Program-made: the position numbers and the translations under genes
Notes under the pieces: generated by a model
Databases searched by the model: none
Told to the model about the DNA's origin: nothing
The model's input: only the letters and a program-made list of their open reading frames with translations
Source: Nitrospirota bacterium
Lineage (GTDB): Bacteria; Nitrospirota; Thermodesulfovibrionia; JACRGW01
Length of the DNA: 8,888 nt
Direction of reading: 5' to 3'
Assembly: GCA_016212195.1 (NCBI GenBank)
Contig: JACRGW010000049.1
Location: 1-8,888 of the forward strand
Part shown: positions 5,246 through 8,888 of the stretch, in pieces
Numbering within the stretch: position 1 is the stretch's first letter
How the letters are laid out: every line of letters begins with the position of its first letter

Positions 5246-7655
5246 GAAAAAGTCAAAAGGCAGGAGTCAGAAAAAAAATCCCCCCTCACCCCCCTTTGCT
5301 AAAGGGGGGCATGGGGGGATTATGGAACTCCAAACTGTAACCATATACGGCAATGTTGACGTAGAAAGGGTTCCTTCCAGAATCCTCGAGGAACATATCC
5401 AGCAGGCAGTCAGAGATGGTGCAAGGATGCTCAATATAATAACCGATGGACAGCACGGTATCGGAGGACGCATCTGGCCGAGGGGTGAGACAGTAAGGAT
5501 TATCGTTGAAGGACCTGTCGGTCAGAGGCTCGGCAGTATGGGGATGTCCGGTACTGAGATAATCGTAAAAGGGAGTTCTTCTGATGATATAGGCTGGCTC
5601 AATTGCGGTGCAAAAATAACAGTCCTCGGTGATGTAACAAACGGCGCCTTTAATGCTGCCGCCCAGGGAACCCTCTATGTACAGGGGAGCGGCGGTGCAA
5701 GATGTGACACAATGACAAAGCATAACCCACGTTTTGATCCTCCCCAGTCATGGTACTTCAGGGATGTCGGCGATTCCTTTGCAGAATTCAAGGCAGGTGG
5801 CATTTCGGTTGTCTGCGGAGTGAACCCCAGAAATCCCGATAATATCCTCGGCTATCGTCCCTGTGTTGGAATGGTTGGAGGAACTATATACTTCAGAGGG
5901 CCCATTCAGGGTTACAGCGAAAGGGATGTAAAACTACTTGATCTAACCCCTCAGGACTGGGAATGGCTTAAGACCAATATGAAACCATTCCTTGAGGCTA
6001 TTGACAGGATATCCTATTATAATGAGCTCACCAGATCACCTGGTGACTGGAAAAAACTGATCGCTTACACACCCCAGGAGAAGAGGACAAGAAAGTGGTT
6101 CAAGATGCCTCTCACGGAATTCAGAAAGAACAACTGGGAAAAAGAGGTTGGAGCAGGTGGAATATTTGCAGAATATCTTGACCATGAACTTACAATTCTT
6201 CCGTACATCACAACAGGGAAGGAAAGACGTAACAGGCCGATCTGGTCGAACGAGAAATATGCACCTCCCTGTGCCTATGCATGTCCTACACATATACCGA
6301 CCCATAAAAGAACAACACTTATTAGACAGGGGAAACTTCAGGAAGCGCTGGAACTCGTATTACAGTACAGTCCGCTTCCTGCAACGGTCTGTGGTGAGAT
6401 CTGCCCTAACCTCTGTATGCAGAGCTGTACAAGGGGTCATATTGATACACCCTTGAATATAGATAAACTCGGAAGCCTTTCTCTCGATACCCCCTTACTA
6501 AAGAAGGGAGATCCAACAGGACGCACAATAGCTATAATCGGAGGCGGCCCTGCAGGTATGAGTGTGGCATGGCAGCTTGCCCTTAAAGGACATACCATCA
6601 GCCTTTATGAGGCATCAGACAAACTTGGTGGGAAGATTGAACTATGTATCCCGAGAGAGAGATTACCTCATAAGATACTAGAAAAGGAGATCTCGAGGTT
6701 TAATGAATTGGGTATTGACCTCCATCTTAATACAAGGATTGATAAAAATAAATTTAGTGAAATTTATAAGACCCACGAAATGGTCGTAATAGCCTGCGGA
6801 GCCCATCAGCCGATAAAGATAACATTCCCTGGTTCTGAAGATATTATCTCTGCCTATGATTTTCTTAAAGATATCAACCTCGGTAAGAAACTTGACCTGA
6901 AAGATAAGAAGGTCGTAATAATAGGTGCAGGTAATGTCGGGATGGATGTCGCCTCAGAGTCGTTTAACCTTGGCGCAGAATCAGTAATAGCGCTTGATAT
7001 ACAGAAACCTGCTGCTTTCGGGAAAGAACTGGAGATTGCAAAGGCAAAGGGGACAGAGATAATCTGGCCTAAACTCACAGAGAGATATGATAAGAAGGAA
7101 AGAAAGATTTTCTTCCAGGACGGGACATCATTGGATGCGGATTTCGTAGTGATATCCATAGGTAATGCGCCACTACTTGATTTTCTGCAACCTGGTATCC
7201 ACATAGAAAGTGGCTGGATAGCGGTGAATGATAATTACCAGACATCAGACTCAAAGGTATATGCTATCGGTGATGTCACAGGGCTTGGACTTGTGACTAA
7301 CGCAATTGGTCAGGGAAGACTTGTTGCTGAGTATATTCATTACCAGCTTATGCAGGCGCCTTATTCCCCTGAAATTAAGCAGGTTATACCCTATGAGAAG
7401 ATAAAAACAGAATATTACGATCTCTGCCGCTTAGATTCTTTTATACCTGAAAAGGATGCAGAGAGGTGTATGTCCTGTGCCACATGCCGTGACTGCCGTA
7501 TGTGTGAAGTCGTATGTTACTGGGATGCGATAAGCAGGGTTGTATATGAAAACGGCTCCTACGAATATATTGTTGATGACGATAAATGTACTGGCTGTGG
7601 CTTCTGTGCAGGTGTATGCCCCTGCGGGGTATGGGAGATGGTGGAGAATATTTAA
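5235..7655 (+). CDS. gltD: Fusion of glutamate synthase GXGXG domain with GltD-like NAD(P)H oxidoreductase and C-terminal ferredoxin
   Basis: An 806-residue protein if started at 5235 (777 residues from Met30 at 5322). Residues 31-270: GXGXG beta-helix domain normally at the C-terminus of GltB (DGQHGIGGRIWPRGE, then repeated Gly turns to about 220). Residues 340-410: Fe-S domain of GltD with CAYACPTHIP (346-355), CGEICPNLC (386-394) and Cys398. Residues 431-705: FAD site GGGPAG (436-441), NAD(P) site GAGNVG (564-569), and the flavin-contacting GDVTGLGLVTNAIGQG (679-694). Residues 745-797: Cys-rich ferredoxin with CX2CX2CX2CX2CX3C followed by CTGCGFCAGVCPC. It would pass NAD(P)H electrons to the FMN subunit. 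Residues 1-29 are very basic and end in NPPSPPFAKGGHGGI, the translation of a palindromic repeat, and are not part of the known domain. The ancestral start is probably Met30, but the better Shine-Dalgarno serves 5235. Confidence 0.92.
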   Translation: MRAKKKSKGRSQKKNPPSPPFAKGGHGGIMELQTVTIYGNVDVERVPSRILEEHIQQAVRDGARMLNIITDGQHGIGGRIWPRGETVRIIVEGPVGQRLGSMGMSGTEIIVKGSSSDDIGWLNCGAKITVLGDVTNGAFNAAAQGTLYVQGSGGARCDTMTKHNPRFDPPQSWYFRDVGDSFAEFKAGGISVVCGVNPRNPDNILGYRPCVGMVGGTIYFRGPIQGYSERDVKLLDLTPQDWEWLKTNMKPFLEAIDRISYYNELTRSPGDWKKLIAYTPQEKRTRKWFKMPLTEFRKNNWEKEVGAGGIFAEYLDHELTILPYITTGKERRNRPIWSNEKYAPPCAYACPTHIPTHKRTTLIRQGKLQEALELVLQYSPLPATVCGEICPNLCMQSCTRGHIDTPLNIDKLGSLSLDTPLLKKGDPTGRTIAIIGGGPAGMSVAWQLALKGHTISLYEASDKLGGKIELCIPRERLPHKILEKEISRFNELGIDLHLNTRIDKNKFSEIYKTHEMVVIACGAHQPIKITFPGSEDIISAYDFLKDINLGKKLDLKDKKVVIIGAGNVGMDVASESFNLGAESVIALDIQKPAAFGKELEIAKAKGTEIIWPKLTERYDKKERKIFFQDGTSLDADFVVISIGNAPLLDFLQPGIHIESGWIAVNDNYQTSDSKVYAIGDVTGLGLVTNAIGQGRLVAEYIHYQLMQAPYSPEIKQVIPYEKIKTEYYDLCRLDSFIPEKDAERCMSCATCRDCRMCEVVCYWDAISRVVYENGSYEYIVDDDKCTGCGFCAGVCPCGVWEMVENI
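5277..5321. repeat. 45-base palindromic repeat at the gltB/gltD junction
   Basis: AATCCCCCC-TCA-CCCCCC-TTT, loop GCT, then AAA-GGGGGG-CAT-GGGGGG-ATT: the arms are perfectly complementary except for the central 3-base TCA/CAT bulge. It ends immediately before ATG 5322. Its length is 15 codons and the reading frame through it has no stop, so it adds a peptide without shifting frame. I remember closely related C6/G6 palindromes scattered in Nitrospirota, Geobacter and similar genomes. It may also slow translation or shape the mRNA between the two genes (inference). Confidence 0.88.
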
Positions 7656-7668
7656 GGATTGTTCTAAA

Positions 7669-7706
7669 GAAGGCGGGCAGGATGGAAATCCTGACCGCCT
7701 TTCGCT
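7669..7706. terminator. Hairpin terminator between convergent operon and fic gene
   Basis: AGGCGG (7671-7676) pairs with CCGCCT (7695-7700) and CAGGAT (7678-7683) with ATCCTG (7688-7693), with one G/A mismatch and a GGAA tetraloop; AA/TT-type pairs extend the base. TTTCGCTT follows on the + strand. It begins 13 bases after the stop at 7655 and about 25 bases from the end of the fic gene, so it probably serves the + strand operon and perhaps also the opposing gene, whose side (TTCTTTAG) has a modest T-rich tail. Confidence 0.8.
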
Positions 7707-7729
7707 TCATTACATATAGAAAGGTTTTT

Positions 7730-8731
7730 TCAGACAAGGATATAACGGCCAGTTTTGTATCCACCAACTCTTTTAACGAGTTTAGTTGCCATCAGGGGTT
7801 TAAGCACGAAGTGTGCTCCTTGCTTGGTGACTTTTAATTCTGTCTGTATATCTCTTATCCCCATCGGGGATTCGCGAAGAAGATGTAATAGTTTTTCCTG
7901 ATTAGGAGTCGGTATCAAAGATTTTCCTTTATGCATTATTCTAACAGACTCAATCCTCAGCCATACTCTTTCAAGTGCAAGTTCTATTGCTTCAGCCACA
8001 AACTCCAGCCACCCGGTTAGATCTCCTTTTTGTTTCCTTACATTATCTAAAGCAGAATAATATCTTTGCCTGTTTTCCCAGAAAACCTCATCAACAGAGA
8101 ATATGTGATGCGTATCAAACCTCCTTCGGTACATCTCCCATGTGGCAAGAAGCCTGCCTGCCCTTCCATTACCGTCCCCGAATGGATGGATGTACTCGAA
8201 CTGATAATGGAGAATTGCAGAGGTGAATACTGCTGGTAAGGACTGCCCTTTTCCATTAAGCCATTCAAGAAGATCATTAACCAGATGGGGAACATCTTCC
8301 GGCCCTGGCGGTGCATGATTACCAACATATACCTGATAATTTCTATATGAGCCAATAGGGCCTCTCTCAAGAACATCTTTCCCGACAAGCTTATGTAACT
8401 TTAGTATATCATCTTCTGATATATGTTTTTTGTCTGCATGAGTTGAGATATAACGAAGCGCTGCGAAATAGTTGAATATCTCACTTACATATATAGGCTT
8501 TGCCTGGGGCAGATCACCTCCATCGGCAAGGATTTGTACCTCCTTTAGTGTAAGGGGATTACCCTCAATTGCGGTTGAAGAGTGCGCCATTCTGGAAAAG
8601 GCCTCTTTTGTTAACCTGGGAATCCATGCCACTGAAACTTGTGACATTTCTATTTTTGTTCTTAAAGAAGCTATACTTTCTAATAGCTTAAGCAGATGTG
8701 CTGTTACCGTATAAATAGGATTGTATCCCAT
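7730..8731 (-). CDS. fic: Fic-family protein (probable AMP transferase) with N-terminal autoinhibitory motif and C-terminal winged helix
   Basis: A 333-residue protein. Fic enzymes transfer AMP (less often other phosphate groups) from nucleotides to hydroxyl side chains of target proteins. The catalytic loop HPFGDGNGR (182-190) is complete, with His182 as base and Asp186, Asn188 and Arg190 intact. The flap region GSYRNYQVYVGNH (127-139) is present. An N-terminal SSTAIEGN (51-58) matches the (S/T)xxxE(G/N) inhibitory helix, so Glu56 should hold the enzyme off until released; this places it in the self-inhibited class. Residues about 275-333 resemble a winged helix-turn-helix (PNQEKLLHLL...VTKQGAHFVLKPL), as in many long Fic proteins. 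AAAGGAG (8747-8741) precedes the ATG by about nine bases. It runs against the glutamate synthase operon and has no visible antitoxin partner. Its protein target is unknown. Confidence 0.93.
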   Translation of the reverse strand: MGYNPIYTVTAHLLKLLESIASLRTKIEMSQVSVAWIPRLTKEAFSRMAHSSTAIEGNPLTLKEVQILADGGDLPQAKPIYVSEIFNYFAALRYISTHADKKHISEDDILKLHKLVGKDVLERGPIGSYRNYQVYVGNHAPPGPEDVPHLVNDLLEWLNGKGQSLPAVFTSAILHYQFEYIHPFGDGNGRAGRLLATWEMYRRRFDTHHIFSVDEVFWENRQRYYSALDNVRKQKGDLTGWLEFVAEAIELALERVWLRIESVRIMHKGKSLIPTPNQEKLLHLLRESPMGIRDIQTELKVTKQGAHFVLKPLMATKLVKRVGGYKTGRYILV

Positions 8732-8753
8732 TGTCGATATCTCCTTTAAGGAT

Positions 8754-8782
8754 AGTATAGTAAAAGTAAAGTAATAAGTAAA
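8754..8782 (-). promoter_or_regulatory. Possible promoter of the fic gene
   Basis: On the minus strand, TTTACT (8782-8777; 4 of 6 to TTGACA), a 17-base spacer and TATACT (8759-8754; 5 of 6 to TATAAT) predict a start near 8747, directly at the Shine-Dalgarno. The -35 box and spacer lie within the 12-bp tandem repeats, so any protein binding the repeats would compete with RNA polymerase. Confidence 0.4.
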
Positions 8783-8787
8783 GTAAT
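8764..8787. repeat. Exact 12-bp tandem repeat upstream of fic
   Basis: AAGTAAAGTAAT occurs twice without a gap (8764-8775 and 8776-8787) with no mismatch. Related AGTA steps continue towards the gene (AGTATAGTAAA). The position over the probable -35 region suggests an operator with two sites on the same DNA face pattern (about one helical turn apart), perhaps for the winged-helix domain of the Fic protein itself. This is inference; AT-rich slippage could also make such a duplication. Confidence 0.7.
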
Positions 8788-8888
8788 ATCTTGGGATGGA
8801 AACAGGAATAATAATTACGCGTCATAGACCTTTTTCAAAGGGGGACAATCTATACCTTTCTTTGGCAAAGTCGAAGCGACGCTCTTTA
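8788..8888. other. Right-hand edge without a recognisable gene
   Basis: No gene start or recognised domain is seen. On the minus strand 8887-8822 is open for 21 codons ending in TGA (8824-8822), but its last part (SPFEKGL) is what a palindromic repeat typically encodes by chance, so coding is not supported. A degenerate palindrome lies at 8829-8845. Confidence 0.5.
8829..8845. repeat. Degenerate copy of a C-run/G-run palindromic repeat
   Basis: CCTTTTTCAAAGGGGGA has the pattern of the dispersed C5TTTTTCAAAG5 palindrome family but has lost most of the C-run in its left arm; the remaining stem is CCTTT/AAAGG around TTC. It is similar in layout to the intact element at 5277-5321. Short, so the assignment is tentative. 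Confidence 0.4.

Noticed and set aside
5286..5723. 145-codon open frame on the minus strand
   Set aside because: It lies entirely opposite the well-supported GXGXG domain, has no recognisable motif, and part of it is the palindromic repeat.
6148..6456. 102-codon open frame on the plus strand in another phase
   Set aside because: It is inside the GltD fusion gene, whose Fe-S motifs are in the other frame; no start signal.
7586..7837. 83-codon plus-strand frame crossing the end of the GltD fusion
   Set aside because: It runs through the terminator hairpin and into the antisense of fic and has no known motif.
8819..8882. GCGTC/GACGC inverted repeat as ends of a mobile element
   Set aside because: Five matching bases 54 apart are expected by chance, and no target duplication or transposase is seen.

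Overview
This window reads as chromosomal DNA of an anaerobic or microaerophilic bacterium. Evidence for this is the density of iron-sulfur proteins, a NifA-type sigma-54 activator beside an 'archaeal-type' (split) glutamate synthase, and two kinds of short palindromic repeat (a GTCA-type element and a CCCCCC/GGGGGG-type element). I associate these repeats with Nitrospirota (Thermodesulfovibrio-like) and Desulfobacterota genomes. That placement is from memory of such genomes and is not proven by the window.

Layout. (1) Positions 1-537, + strand: the last codons of an unidentified gene overlap by 8 bases a 154-residue cysteine-containing protein. This protein looks like the C-terminal half of a family normally fused to a ferredoxin domain. 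(2) Positions 538-813: a hairpin terminator, a 71-base inverted repeat, and an operator-like dyad (TGT-N10-ACA) just before the next gene. (3) Positions 814-2328, +: a GAF/AAA+/Fis sigma-54-dependent activator resembling NifA. (4) Positions 2329-2489: a good -35/-10 promoter followed by two hairpins, the second a classic terminator. One segment of the first hairpin is complementary to the 3' arm of the terminator, so this may be an attenuator. (5) Positions 2490-7655, +: a three-gene overlapping operon encoding a complete glutamate synthase in rearranged form: a class II glutamine amidotransferase subunit, an FMN/Fe-S synthase subunit with an N-terminal ferredoxin, and a fusion of the GXGXG domain to a GltD-like flavoprotein with a C-terminal cysteine-rich ferredoxin. 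A palindromic repeat lies inside, or directly before, the third reading frame. (6) Positions 7656-7729: a strong hairpin between convergent genes. (7) Positions 7730-8731, - strand: an autoinhibited Fic-domain protein with a C-terminal winged helix. Its promoter region carries an exact 12-bp tandem repeat. (8) Positions 8788-8888: no convincing gene, with a degenerate palindromic repeat.

How it works together (inference). The operon would release ammonia from glutamine in the first subunit. The ammonia would condense with 2-oxoglutarate at the FMN site of the second, with electrons supplied either by NAD(P)H through the fused flavoprotein or through the attached ferredoxin domains. The NifA-like activator suggests nitrogen control in this neighbourhood. 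However, I see no sigma-54 (-24/-12) promoter before the glutamate synthase operon; its visible promoter is of sigma-70 type with a possible RNA attenuator. The Fic gene looks like an independent accessory gene.
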